Positions 26,083 through 39,514 are shown, numbered from the stretch's first letter. The stretch: 64,000 bases of DNA from Erythrocercus mccallii (GCA_013397435.1 VZRG01001961.1:2637-66636), one strand, 5' to 3'. The notes: generated by a model not told the origin, from the letters alone. Made by a program: numbers and translations.

Positions 26083-27779
26083 ACTGTTTACAACAAAGAG
26101 AATAAAAATTAGGTAAAAAGGTCATCCTTACAAGTGACACAAAAATTCTAATTTTACCTTGGCAATGAAAGCTGGAAGTTCATGGAAAGTCTCCACCAGG
26201 AAATGCTGTGGTGGGAAGCCCAAAGATAAGGAAAGCTTTGGTGGTCAGAATGGAATTACCTACCTGGGAAGAGAGCAGCACTCTTCCAAGCACCTGAACC
26301 ACTAGAGCTGGTTGGGAAGTCACTGGTGGAAATGAGATGAATTCACAAATTTCAGTTCCACAGAAGCTGACAGGGAGAAAACGCACCCTCGTTTTAAATC
26401 TGTAATTCAAACCTTGCAATCAAGTCCAAATTTCTTTGAAGGGGCTAATTTAATTTGCTCCTTTTTTGACTTGACCTCATTTTATTTTTTATTTGCAGTG
26501 TCACTATAGTTTATGTAAAGAATTTACACTTTGATAATTAAATCAGAAGTTAGAACCCTTTAGAGTTGTTCTAAGAATTCTAAAGCAATTTACTGAAGTT
26601 CAATAGAGTAGGAAGAAGATTAGGCCACCAAATGAAAGAAATGCAAATGATGTTCAAAAGCTGGCCTCCCTCCATCTTATCTTTGAGAGTGGATAAATCC
26701 ACTTTGATACTAGGATTTAATAAAAAGATCAAAAAAGTCCACATGCTTATATCTGACGTTATCCAGGCAATATTGTTGTTGAAGTAGCTGTGAGGATGAA
26801 CCTCAGCCAGGGAATGTACAGCATTAGCTCTACATTTGCAGAACTCCTGGTACTGGGGGACACAGGGAAGCACAAAGTTTGGAGCTCCTGAATTCCTCTT
26901 TCTCTTTTAAAAATAAGTTTTACAAAAAAAGGAGTTTACACCCTGCAAACAGCCTTTCCACATGATCGATTAGATATAAAATAACCTATACCTTAGGTTT
27001 GACAAGAGGTGGTCTGAGGGTCTCCAGATGACAGTAAAGAAGTGAGAGGGGAAAGATAAACAGGAGACAAGACTTTGAGCCACTGTGAGTACGTGCACAT
27101 GGCCTGCATTTGTATTCATTATGAAATCAGAGAGAACAAACTTTTCTAATGCTAAGTCCAGCATTTGTCTTGCAAATGTTCTATGAGACCATGCTGAAAA
27201 CATTAATTCTATAGTTTCTTACGAAGGAAAGAAAGATAACAAACAGAAAGAGCATTCTTGAATGATAAAATGGCTGAAGGATCTGGTGGGAATTCTTCAC
27301 ATAAGACGTATTCTTCTTTAGGGAACAGGTGTAGATATAAACAGATGGGCTTATGTAAGTAGAACTGGCAGCTCCACAGATAGCTGCTTTCTTTTTTATA
27401 TGATTTTTCAGACTTGCCAGGGTACTCAGGACCACTCTGCTTAATTATTCTTAACATTTTGCCCATTTCATATGTTCACAATATAATGGGCAAATATAAA
27501 AATAAATTAAGCAAACTGCAGTTTAAATCTCAATAGAAACAATACATTTTATTCCAACAAAACCCTTAAAGAGGAAACTGCCTATTTTACGAATGTTACT
27601 CCATCTGTTTGCAATAGCTCCTTTGGAAGTATTTGTTTTGCTTAGAAATACCCAAATTGATTATGTATGTGGCAATAGATGGGCTGAGCTGTGTTTGCTG
27701 CTTTTAAATCACTGAGCATATGAAGATGTTTTTACTTCTGTTGGGCCAGGACTAGAGAAGACATGAAACGCTTGAATCC

Positions 27780-28224
27780 CAGACTAAAGCACCTCCTCTG
27801 TGAAATCAGGCTGAGAAATTTGGGGCTATTCAGAAGAGAAGGTTGTGTGGAGACTTCAGAGCCCCTTTCAGTATCTGAAGGAGCTACAGGGAAGCTGTAG
27901 GAGCTTTCAGTATCTGAAGGAGCTGGAGCAGGACTCTGTCAGGAACTGGAGTCACAGGACAAGGAGGGAAGAGTTCAGACTGACAGACAGTAGGTTTACA
28001 TAGGATATTAGCAAGAAATTCTTCCCTGTGAGGGTGCTGAGGCCCTGGCACAGGGTGCCCAGAGAAGCTGTGGCTGCCCCTGGATCCCTGGAAGTGTCCA
28101 AGGCCAGGCTGGACAGGGCTTGGAGCAATCTGGGGTAGTGGAAGTTGTCCCTGCCATGGCAGGGAATGAGATGGGCTTTAAGGTCCCAATCCAAATCAGT
28201 CTGTGATTCAAGTGATTCTATGTT
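27780..28224 (+). mobile_element. CR1 3' fragment (end of ORF2 plus 3' UTR)
   Basis: The longest clear member of its subfamily here. It starts in the end of ORF2 ('agcacctcctctgtgaaatc', 'aggctgagaaatttggggct', 'agaaggttgtgtggagac'). It then runs through the 3' UTR ('tgagggtgctgaggccctgg', 'aaggccaggctggacagg') and ends 'gtgattcaagtgattctatg'. A local direct duplication of 'ctttcagtatctgaaggagc' lies at about 27866-27925. Stops and indels leave no coding capacity. Confidence 0.93.
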
Positions 28225-30959
28225 CCTCTTCAGGGGAGGCTGTGCCCACCAGCATGTTTCCATGGTGATGGCCACGCTGTACTGGGGTTCAGTTCTCCTC
28301 TCCTCCACCAATGGCAAGAGAAGAATAAATCAGATCACACAAGAGTGCAGTGCAGGACACTGTGAATTCATGCACACGTGGTACAACAGTGCCCACAGCA
28401 CAAGTGACAGAATCACACAAGTAATTTGATAGGAGCATGGATCTACCATTTCCCAAGGGCAGGATCCTAATGGCCACTCTCCAAACCTTTACACAAAGAC
28501 CAGCCCCACACACCTATGGGCTAATTTCCATAAATAAAATTTCTGGAAATAAAACCCCCTTGTCCAGCCTTTAGTACATCATTCCAAAGAGCCCAAGCAG
28601 ACTGTGAAGATTGATGTTAAGAGCAAAACTTGCAGAGCCACAGGACTATAATCCACACATATTTGTACACAAGGTGGATGTCAGCTCTGTGTTATGGGTG
28701 TGATTGTGCTCTCAGCTGTGGAGCAACCCAGTCTGTGTCATTTTGCATCTGCTGAATTATTCATTCATCTCAGTTCTACTCAAACTTATAATCGCAGAGA
28801 ACATCAGGACAAATCACAGAAGTGAACATCAAATGTAAGAACAGAAGAGCTTTTTAGCAGCAAAAGGAAAGTAACAAAAGAAAACAAATGAGCAAGAAAT
28901 GAAAAGGAGTTATTATAAAATATGTACCAGAGCCCTGGTTAGTGTAAGAGTTTGAAGCGGGCAGCCTCAGGAGCCCTCGGGCCAGCAGCAGGCACATGCA
29001 GAGGTTTAAACTCTCAAGGCTCTCAGTAAAGCTGTGTTTGGAAAACTTCACAGAACTGGGATGAGTGAGCTAACCAACCACCACCAGACAGAGCAGCCTG
29101 CTGCAGGTTCAGACTGTCTCTTCCCAGCTGGGTGCCCTGCAGTGTGACAGGAGATGCCCTACACAGACAGCGCAGTGCCTGCCAGCAGGGGCTGGCTTGG
29201 TTGGATCACAGAACAGCCACCCAGAGCATGCTGCACTTTCACAGAAGTCAAGGAGGGAAGGTCACAGGTTCAGACTTTTCTTCCCTTCAGAGGATCTGAG
29301 ATGCAAGACATCCTCCACCTTGGCCCACCATTCTCCACCAAGGCTGCCACAGAGAACCTGCTGCACAAGATACGCAAAGCCATGAGGATGTTCAGCACTT
29401 CCAGCAAACACTGTTGGCCCTCTCTCCAAACATCATGTGTACCCATCAGATTAGGCTGTGGGCAATATTTCAGGAGAGCACCTTTTTTCATTAGCCGAGG
29501 GGTTCTGAATGAGGTGATGCTTAATAATTTCTGTGGGCTTGGTTCTTCTTATTGATTTCCTTTCTCATTTCCTTTCCCTATGATTTACTCTGATGCCAGG
29601 GAAGAAGTGCTCATTATACTCAATAACCTTGTGCTTACCATGCCTACAATATCCCATCAAGCATTAGAGTTGTCTACTAATTGACTCAAATAAATGTGTT
29701 AATTAATATATAAAAATTAGCAGAACATTACATCAATCACAATATCTGCATCGTGAGGCTCAGCAGTCCCAGATTCAACCACTCCACATGAGAGGCAGGA
29801 GCTGGAACAGGAAGGCTGTGAGCTTCTCAAGCCAGTTTGTTCACTCATTCCTGGCACTTGTAGCTGCCCAGGGAAGAAGGTGGAGGAGCCCCCTCAGCCA
29901 CAGTGCTGAGAGAGGCCAGCACTGGCACAGATCTGCCCTGCCTGGGGTCTGACTCAGAGGCTTCATCTGCTTAAATGAAGCCCATTATTTTACTGGTCCA
30001 TCGGCCAATCACTCCTAATTGTGCCAGTGCCTAAACTTAGCTTGCAAGCACAGCTAAAATACTAATCATTAATTTCAGTCACTTCTGAATGCCTGTTATG
30101 CTATCAGGTACATTCCAAATGCCACTCAGGATGACTGGCTAGGGCATGGAATTGAAGGGAAAGGAATACACAATAGAAAATAAACCCCCTCAATACTGGA
30201 CACAAAAAGGACAGGGCTAATTCCACTGATGTAAGGAAAGACCTGTTTGGCCAAACACACATAATTGTGTACCAGAGTTTTAAGAAGACAGCTGGCACTG
30301 CAGTCTGGAACAAAGAAAGGGATGATCCTGATAAAAAGGCTGTTATCAACTACTACTACTACAGTTCTGGCAAGGAAGCTAGGGAAGGCAATGGATTTAA
30401 CAGATTATGTTTTGGGTTCCTCTTTTTTTTATGGACTGCAGAGTAAAATTCTCAAGTTCGGTGAACCATGCACTCCTAGGACAGTATTAACAATTTAACT
30501 TCTAATTTTAACATCCAACTTCAGATGCATGTCAGCTGAGCAACCAAACCACTTTCTATTACACAGATAGATAGTCTTTGTTTGAAGGAATTGCTGACTC
30601 ATTCCTTCAGCGGGAATAGTCATCCATTCCTTTGAGGATGAGGTCATGCAAAGTAAGCCAGGTGACCCATAGAACAATAGCTTAAATCCCTCTCCTCTGA
30701 GATGGATTCCAAAGGCACCTGTGCATTATTCCAACCATCCCCAAGCAGCTGCAATCCCACCAGGCAGAGCAGTGCAGGGAGCTGACTGCTTTTGTAACTC
30801 CTGAGACACAGCCTGGACAGGCTGGCTTGGCTTCTTAATAGGAAACACAAGTCCAAAATCTTAGAATGAGGTGATTAAATATTTGCCAGAAGCAGAAAGT
30901 ATTCAAACAGGAGTTTAATAAAACATTAAATATGAAATTAACTGAAATTGCTCCTGAAG
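28225..30959. other. Non-coding stretch, no gene seen
   Basis: The frame at 29154-29555 (133 codons) has a complementary open frame on the other strand, no recognised domain, and is not flanked by a convincing acceptor and donor pair in phase with the known exon. Confidence 0.55.
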
Positions 30960-31990
30960 CAACTGCTTAACCTGGTCCAAGGAGCAGAGGAATGGAAAAT
31001 GGCAAATGTGACAGCAACTTCTGAGAACAGCCTGAGAAACTGCCAGCTGGTACCTGGGATTTATTTACAGGTCCAGTAAACTCAGTTGTATAATAAGGAA
31101 TACCACAGTGAGGAGTTATCACAGCTTTCACAGCACAAAGCACAGATCAGAAATTGGCTCTTTGATGGTGCTGAGAAGCACAGGAGTAAGGGTGACCTGG
31201 CTGATGTAAGATACACGAATTCCCAGCAGTTTTGGTGACCAAGGTTGGGAGGGGGAAAAATGGAATCTTTCCAATAGGACATAGTGAGAAAAGTACAGAT
31301 TACCAGAAGAATGTGACATTTATTCTGGGACCTGTGGTAGTCAGCACATCAAAAAGTCCTTTTTCTTAAAGGATGTGAAGGTGAACACTGAAAATATGAA
31401 ATTACTCATGTTTTTCAAGACAACAGCACAATTCACAGAAGGATTGAAGAATTTCAAGATGCTGGATTAAATAATAAAAAGGCAGATGAAACTCAATTCT
31501 GAAAAACATTAAATGATTCAAATAAACAAAAGTTTATTTGACTAGCCTGTCATTCAGGACAGAGAACTCCCAGCCACCACGGATACTTCTTTGAAAACAT
31601 CACCTTGTTATAATGTCAAGATTTAAGACTGGGGAGAATCCCAAAAGCTAGAGAAGAAAATCAAAAAATCTCATTAGGCCTCCATTTAAAACCGTGCTGT
31701 AAGCACATCTTGAAAACATCATACCAGACTCATCCCTTTTCTCCATTTTTAAAAGAAGTATCCAAAATAAGATTTACAGAAGGGCAACAATTGAAGAAAG
31801 AGGAGGAATGGCTTATGCATTCAGGAGATTAAATAGACACAGACTCTTCAGCTCCACAAAGAGAGCAGGGAAGATGTGCCAGCAGGAACAGGTTGAACAA
31901 GGAACAATTATTCAATAATTCCCACAGCATGAGAATCAGAATGTATCATTAAGAGATTTACAGCACAGGCAGGGAGGAACTTCTGCATGG
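30960..31990 (+). mobile_element. Strongly decayed CR1-like LINE remnant
   Basis: Near 30993 the plus strand can be read as W-K-M-A-N-V-T-A, followed by N-C-Q-L-V. This resembles the W-K-x-A-N-V-x-P and N-Y-R-P-V blocks of CR1-type reverse transcriptases. Farther on (31690-31850) the pieces 'atcataccagactcatcc', 'agggcaacaattgaag' and 'aatagacacagactcttcag' resemble the end of ORF2 in old amniote CR1/LINE copies. Frames are broken many times. It may be one old insertion or several, and the boundaries are approximate. Confidence 0.4.
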
Positions 31991-34900
31991 CTATGGGATC
32001 TGTTGGAAATACCAAGAAGTGCCACAGCAGAGGTTTAACAGAGGAGAGATCCATGAACACTGAAGTGCATGAGGACCCACTTCTGGGAGCCCTGATCCAC
32101 GGGGGAGGGCCAGGGAAACCGCAGCATTTCCTCTCTCTGGATTTACCTGTCTGCCCTCGGCATCAGCTCCTGCCCAGTGCCAGAGCTGGGACACTGCCAC
32201 AACAGAGCAGAAATGCTCTGCTTTTCTCTCTTTTCTGTGCTTGCAGGCAGGTCACTGAGGTATTGTGCACATATTCACTTGCAATACAAGATGTCAAAGG
32301 AAGAAATGATGTTTGACACAAACCCAACATGAAAGTATTCATTGTCATCACAACCTCTTTGGTATTCTAGAAGAGGGGAAAAAAGGATTGAGATATTTCC
32401 TTTTCTCACTCAATTTAGTGTAGGAAGACTGAAAGTAAATAGATTTTACCCTACTCCCCAAGAGCATGTGATACTCAGAGAGATAACAGCTCTACATAAA
32501 AGGTATTTTCATGAGTTGAAAAACAAGCAAAGAAATAAAGGAAGTTCATTGCAGAGGAAAAAACCCCAAAACAAAGAAACAGCTCAAATATGCAAGTCAG
32601 GCATTGGAGGCTGTTTATAGAACTTCTTTCCTTGCTTATTTTCCCATTCACCATTATGTATAATATTTTGCCACAGAAAAAGAAAGAGAAATAAAATACT
32701 TTATTTAGTTGCCCCAAAGTTTCAATACAAAAACTCTTTCTGCCCAGGAAATGACCATGGGCTTGCTGGTGGGAGCCTTTACAAAACGACAGGCAATATT
32801 TATGAGCAGTTTGAAGGTTTCCTAGTGAATATCCATCTGGACAAAGTGGATATGCAAGCTTTGCACTCTCTCTCCCTCTCTCTCTCTCATTCTGAGGTCA
32901 GTTATCTAATCCTAAAATTACATCCAATTTTCTCTGAGGAATAGCTCTGCACAAGTGTAAGTTAAATGCCTCAGAGAAGTCTAAATCAGGATTTTCTTAG
33001 TAGTGGAGCAGCCTTAAAAACAAATTAAAATCATGCTTTCATGACAAAGGGGATTTTGTCTCAGGCTCTGAATTCCTTTCAAGGAAATGGGTTTACTTTG
33101 TAGCCATGCTGGCTTGACAAAAGGAGGCTGCACATGCTGTGGTGGGAGCAGTTGGTAGCATTTTTCCCTTTTCAGCAAAGATGCTGCCAGGCAAGTGCAG
33201 AGCTGCCCTGAACTTTGTCTCACTCACCTTCCTCCACCTGCCCCTTGAAATGCAAGCAGGACTCCCAGATTGGCCCATGAAAAATAACAAGCACTGCTAG
33301 GACATCTGTATGGAGATTATATTGTTAATCAATATATTTTGCATAGCCCCATGGATCACTTGTTATTGATGATTATGCACTTTAGCTCCAGTGACAATTT
33401 GTCAATAAAATAAAAATTAAAAAAATGCTAAGGACAGCATACTTTTAATTCAAAGATGATCTCTTTCTTGAAAAGAGGTGCCACTTTCCAAGCTCTGAAA
33501 AGACCTAGCTCATGAATATATTCCATTTATCAAGTGGAGGAGCTGTTCAAGGAATCAAAACTTTCTTGGTAATCACAATACGGGTATCTGAAGGTGAATA
33601 ATTTTCTTAGACTTTAGTTACTTTTAAAAACAAATACTGGAAAAAGAGGAAGTTTGCTAAAATATAAGTTTTGAGTTACTGAAAATGTGTTATTCAAGCT
33701 CAACATAGACTAGCATGGTTTTTACTACCTCAAAAGAGAAAGAAAAAATGCTGATTATGGACAGTTTAAAATATTTTTTTTTAAATGGAACTGACATTTC
33801 ATCTCTAAGTTTTAATCCAAAATATGAAATACTTTTCTTTTTAGAAGGGAAAAGAACAGTGGGTGAACAGGCCAAATTCCCTAATTTATCCCTAAGTTTA
33901 AAACAGCACACTTGAGTTACTTAGGCAGTCACAAGAATGACTTTTTTCTCCAAAGCATCCCAGCTCCTATGGACTCTTTCTCCTCTCTCAGGGCTTGCTT
34001 CCCTTAAAGAAAACTGCCCAGTTCTTTGTTTTCCTAAGTGTGTTTTCTCCACTCCCAACACAAGTCAGGGTCAGCCCACAAAGCTCCCAGCTAACTAATG
34101 ACTCTTGATTACCGATGAACTTATGTTTCATTTTGGCAGTGACAGAGATGCAAATGGCTGTCCCACTGCAGATTCCCTGACCTATCCAGTCCTTGGCAGA
34201 GAATGCCATGGCCATTCCACCTTCCATATTTAACACATAGAAAGGACACACAATTACTACACCAATAGTTCAAAAATCCCCTTCTTTTATTATGGGATAT
34301 GAATGATGAATGCAGTATTGATCCACTCTTCATGTACAGATGCTGTACTCAAAACACAGGACCTTGAGAGCTGTCGATATTTAAGAGGAGCTTTCATGGA
34401 AGAAAGGCAGCGATGACTTTCAGAGGTCCTTTGTCCCTGACTGTCTGCAGGAGTAAGTCAATCAGGAGATGAAGGTCTTGTATCTAAGCCAGGCTTGGGA
34501 TGGAGCAGTCTGAGTGAAAGTGAGGAGTTCTCTCCTATCACTGTAAATACATTCAAAGGGGGAATGTGCTAATTGCAGCACTGTGTGAGGTGGAATTAAT
34601 ATAAACAATAAATATAAAATAGAATCCATGAACTTGGTGAAGTTATAAAAGCAGTAAATGCTAGAGATGAGATGTTGAATACATTATTATTTTAAGACTT
34701 GTGCCTAGTTAAAATGAGATTAGAAAAAAAGCCAACTTCTTGCAAGCCATTTTAATTCAGTTTGTAGATGGTGCTGGAGAATCAAAATTTTGATCAGCTA
34801 TGCCCCACTTGGGATGCATAAAGCTCCAATTTTCAGCTTCTGTTAGTTTAATACAAGGACAGCAAAAATCATGTGGACATTCCCTTCATTTACTCTTGGA

Positions 34901-35848
34901 ACAAACAATTTGCTCATCATCACATTTTGGCTGTCTGCCTGAAGTGCTGAAACTGTTGCTTCTCCTTGAAGAATAACATTTAACCAGTCAGATAATAAGC
35001 CAGTCACCCTGAGGTCCTCAAAACCACCCCTATCAGGTCAATATACTGTTCTAATGAGGAACAACCCTGGCTTCCAGAACATTGTTTTTACGTGGGAAAT
35101 CTGCAGGCAAGGGAGATGGGGATATTCAGGACTACAGCCTGTACTTGAAAAAGGCTGGCTCTATTAAATAGCTGTCCATCTCGTGGCACTCCAGGGAAGG
35201 AAGCATGCCCCTCTAACAAAGATGAAGGGAATATCAATGGGGCTAATCTCTTCAAAGTGCTCAGGCTCAAAGCAATCGCCTGCAGTAGCACAGTCCCCAC
35301 CCTCATTAGCTCAGCAAACACAGCCAGAGACAAAACACTATCTGCAAGCAGGGCAAAAAAATGTAAAATACAGGGATTCCAAGCCACCTTCCTTTACCTT
35401 CCAAAGGGCAAATATTTCATACATTTAAAATTATGTCTGTACTGAAAATAAAGTCGTATATTTTAAGAATCCCTTTTCTTTCCCTTCCAGCATATTTAAA
35501 TATTGTGGCATTTGCTCATATTGAAAAATGGTCATGACACAACAGAAATACTGCACAGCACAACTCTCTCCCTGATCAACAAAGGGGGAAAATTCATTGC
35601 CAGCTTTTTCCCTTTGGCAAACTGCAACAGTCAGAAATAAGGAGAGTGATAGTTTCATAACCCATGAAACAAGGAGACAAAACGATCTGTCAATCAGCTC
35701 TTATTTGTGTACCTCCAAATTAAAGATCTTTTATGGTCAGGAAAACAGATGTTGTGAATGAGAAAAAATGGCAGCAGCAGGGAGGGAAGGAGTAAGAATT
35801 ACGAGACAAGGCATTATTGTTGAATAATTCAGTCTTTCAGCACATCCC
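31991..35848. other. Non-coding stretch, no gene seen
   Basis: Unique AT-rich sequence with a CT microsatellite at 32865. No exon, RNA gene or retroposon recognised. Confidence 0.55.
32865..32888. repeat. (CT)n microsatellite
   Basis: A CT dinucleotide run with one interrupting extra C, about 24 bp long. Confidence 0.95.
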
Positions 35849-35854
35849 TTTATT
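35849..35854 (-). terminator. AATAAA hexamer, candidate poly(A) signal
   Basis: A minus-strand AATAAA lies about 56 nt after the stop of the candidate terminal exon. The hexamer is common by chance in AT-rich DNA, so it matters only together with that exon. A GT-containing stretch (gggatgtgctg) follows it immediately. Confidence 0.2.
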
Positions 35855-35909
35855 CCCATGCTGACCATGGGAGTAATTAAGGATGGTCAACAGCCACTGT
35901 AAGCACTCC

Positions 35910-36070
35910 TCAGGGAAAGAGGCTGACAGGGACGTCTTGTTGATCTGACTTTGGAGGCGAAGTAGCGTGATCAGGGCTGGAAAATAGGTCATGGGTTGTG
36001 TAAACCAACTCCCAGCACCGGAATCTCTCCAGGGAGCCCACTAATGGATTCACCAGTGCAAACACACGGC
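35910..36070 (-). CDS. Candidate alternative terminal exon (weak)
   Basis: On the minus strand an acceptor (cctgcccag, AG at 36072-36071) is followed by sequence which, joined in phase 1 to the exon at 41877-42003, reads G-R-V-F-A and stays open for 52 codons to a TGA at 35912-35910. SPAG16, as I remember it, continues S-G-R-V-L-A at this junction, so phase and the first residues agree. After that the reading (LVNPLVGSLERFRCW and on) does not resemble a WD40 blade. An AATAAA lies 56 nt past the stop. It could be a lineage-specific alternative 3' end giving a shortened propeller, or a coincidence found because I was looking for it. The five-residue match is too short to prove homology. Confidence 0.2.
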
Positions 36071-36533
36071 CTGGGCAGGCTACCCAGGGACAAAACATCA
36101 ATACTGGGGCAGTGTCAAACAGCACGCAGCTGGGGCAACAGCATCTGCTCTGCCAAAGCAGGGATTTCAGCTTGAGGCACAAAGGACAAAACCTTTATCC
36201 CAGTGTGGCTGAGGTGAACCAGTCCACCAGTACTCCTTCTATCCAAGGTATCGCTTTTGAAAATCTTTGGCTTTTACAAAAACAGCTCAGTCAACAAATG
36301 GATCTGAAAATTTATCTCCTACTAATCAGTTTAAAGTAGGGATCCACAAACATGGACCAAACATATCACAGGCTTTAAAGAGGAGTTTTATAAAGAGATA
36401 CTCAAGTTTAGACTGAAGAGAAATAGAAAAAGAGAGGGATGGACAACACAAAGGAGAAATGGAGAGCCATCACTGCTTGGAACTTGCCAGTGTAAAGCAA
36501 AAGGCCTGACTTTGGTGTTCAGCCCTATACCCT

Positions 36534-36594
36534 GAAGGAAGGAAGGAAGGAAGGAAGGAAGGAAGGAAGGAAGGAAGGAAGGAAGGAAGGAAGG
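36534..36594. repeat. (GGAA)n microsatellite, about 15 units
   Basis: An uninterrupted run of GGAA/GAAG tetranucleotides. The complementary strand reads TTCC repeats and gives the serine/proline/leucine-rich frame seen there, which is not a gene. Uninterrupted tetranucleotide tracts of this length are usually polymorphic. Confidence 0.98.
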
Positions 36595-39490
36595 GGAGTT
36601 TTCCCTGACTGCTACTTGGCCAGTTCCTACAGGGGACAGAGGAGGCACACACAGATCAGACACACAGCCCTGACACAGCACTTGGACATGAGCTGAAGCC
36701 AAGAAGAAAGGGAAGACGAACCAAAAGTGCTGATTACCAAATAATAAATGGCAAACTAAGATATGCAGGTGGCTACATTTGTGCTCATTAAGCAAAATCT
36801 GTGAGAATGTGGATCAGTTATATTTAAATGAAACAGACCATGTGAATCTCTAGTTTGTATAGAAAAGAGTATATAGGGATGCAGGGAAGACACACAGATC
36901 TTGGAATGCTGACCATAGCAAAGCAAACCGTTCTGAAGGGACAGACTTAAAGCAATTCCTGATGGAAACGAGGAGAGGAACAAGTGATGTATAGACTTGA
37001 GAAAAGCCTGAATGAGAAGCAAAGCAGGCAGCAAAATAAGTCACAGTTCTCTATGTAAAAAGCAAACGTTTCAAAGATTTGAAAGATGTTCTCCAAAACC
37101 ATGGCTTGGTCACCTTGGTGCCCTGTCAGGAGGAGTTACAGCACCGTAGCAAGCCTGAACTGAGAAGTAACCAGAACTGGGAGTTGTCTGAGTGAAAAGG
37201 CAAGTGCCAGGACAAATCCAAAAAATTATACTCTTCCTGCATCCCCTGTTGCTGCACCAAAGGAATTGGGATAATGGAGCACAGCCAGCAGCAAAAACAA
37301 GGCAAGAAGAAACCAGGAATGGGGAAGGAGAGAGGTTTAGCTCAAGCTGAGACTGGGGAAGGGGAAGAAAAACTTAATTAACAATTGTTTCATTCTTCAT
37401 GTTTTGTTTTTTCTCAGTACCCTGAACTAGTGATCAGAAGGTTGTGTTAATTGTCAAGAACTTCAATCAAGTAAAAATTACCCAAGTTGAGGCTGTATTG
37501 CCTGTGACAGCATATACATAGTCAGAATTGAGGCAGGAACTCAGGCATTGAACCACAAGGGGAAAAGCACCCTAAGGAATCAATTGATGTTATCAAGTAA
37601 TCTGCCTTGGAGATTAAAGAACACAGAGCAATAAAGTGTTGTAATGAAAAAAGCTTTTGAGTCAGAAATGGGAGGCATAGGGAAAAACACACATTAATGT
37701 CAGCACATAATTGCTCTATGTGGACAAAATCAGATGCCTCTAAAAAGATTACTGCTACATTCTGTGCTAGAGGATTCTTTTCACATCAAGTGTGACTTTA
37801 ACTGTAATCAAAAGGAGACAAATACAAAAAGCAAGTTCCAGAAACTGCAAAACAAGCGAGACAAAGGGTAAAGATCTTGTCCTGCTCCAGTTCTCTTTAT
37901 ATGTGGACACAGCAGGCAGTCACCTCCTGAGATCTGCAAGTTGCAGGTGCACTGCTGATTCAGCCTCTGACTCCAAAATCCACTGTAGGCTTCCCAGCAA
38001 AGGAGAGCTTCTTCCATCCTAGAAAACTCTCCACCCTACCAAGATGAAGCTTTATCTCCTCAGTGCCACTTCAGGGGTATCAATCAAAAGTGTGAAGGAA
38101 AGGGGGAAAGCAGGAGCAAAGACCTGACTCTGTCACCTGAACACCAGCTTGTCTTTGCAGTCAATACACCAACCAAAATTGAGGAAATCAAAGAGAAAAT
38201 TGAGAGGGCATCTCACTGCAAGGAGGTGCAAGTCCTTGAATTGCAAGGACTACATCTGCCAGTTCTGTTCTGAGCACACAAATTATTATCAGATTAGGGA
38301 TGTGAAAACTGCAATTTTGGAACTTTACCTGATGTCTCAATATCAGTGGAAATTCTAACCATCTGAGCTCTAATCTCCACGCCCCCATCCCTGTGGGGAT
38401 TGCTTGTGGCTTTAACATTATCAGTACTAGTCCAAATAATGTCAAGTGCAAATACTGAAAATGCTCCAGTGATGACATCCCAGAAATCCTGTCAATAATT
38501 CAGTGTCCAGTAAAAGGGTGGGTAATATAGAGATGAAAATTTGTCTTTTTTATTTGCCAAAATAAAAAAACCACCTGCAGAGGAACAGCAAACAATTGCC
38601 ACCCATTGGACCAATGTTTGTCTCGTGGTAATGGTGCTGTGATGTCATGTGATGTGTTATTAAGCAAATGCAGCTTGCTTTTAGAGAGAACACTGAGCAC
38701 TGACCCCACCATGGCCGACAGTGGTACCATCTGTTCACTGTCAACATGTCTCCTGCATCCCTAGAATTGTTGTCTCCTAAAATAAACAACTTGTATCACA
38801 AGATAATCTTGATCCTGCCATATCTCAACTTTCACATTCATTTACAGCTTCTACATTCTTTTAATCTACTTTTCCTCAGAATAAGACAGGTACCTATAGC
38901 CCTTGGGGATGCTCAGAAGCATGGTAAGGTTGTGTGTTCATGCTGAGAGCAACACAGCCCAAGCTGGATGGAAGCAGGTTAAATGTTAACACCTCACTGT
39001 ATCTCCAGAGCTCAAAATAAAGCAGTGCGTTTTTCCAAACATTATCTGCTTGCCCTTGGCCTTACTGTAACTGCTCTTGATTTTGGATCGTTGCTGTGAA
39101 GTGGGGCTTGTTTGGTTTGTTTGTTTTAATGTGCTGTGATAATAAATAAATACATCATAGCACACAAGCTGCATTCTTCTGCACCTTCTCTTACATATGC
39201 AACGCTGGGTTTTGATTAATCTTATTTACATTTTCTAAACATCAACTGGAAACACAAAAGGTGGTGACAAGAGGGTGCTCCAGGGATGCATGAATGCTAC
39301 ACAAGAATATATGCACTTGGAGATGACAGTTAACTTGCACATAAAAAAGTAAAAGTGAATTTAGTATAAAAATCAGTTATGCTGTGGTCCATCTTGCACA
39401 GTAACTCTGGTCAGCCACTCACAGCATGCAGAATTCAAATGTTATGTTAATGTTATGTTATTCAAATGTTAATACACATTATTTGTGCAT

Positions 39491-39514
39491 AATATCAGAA
39501 AAAATTCTGATATT
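39491..39514. repeat. Perfect hairpin, 10-bp arms
   Basis: The arms 'aatatcagaa' and 'ttctgatatt' surround an AAAA loop. It follows a short direct duplication of 'aatgttatgtt' at 39439-39461. Confidence 0.85.

Noticed and set aside
36388..36795. Minus-strand frame with a repeated F-L-P-S peptide
   Set aside because: Translation of the GGAA microsatellite.
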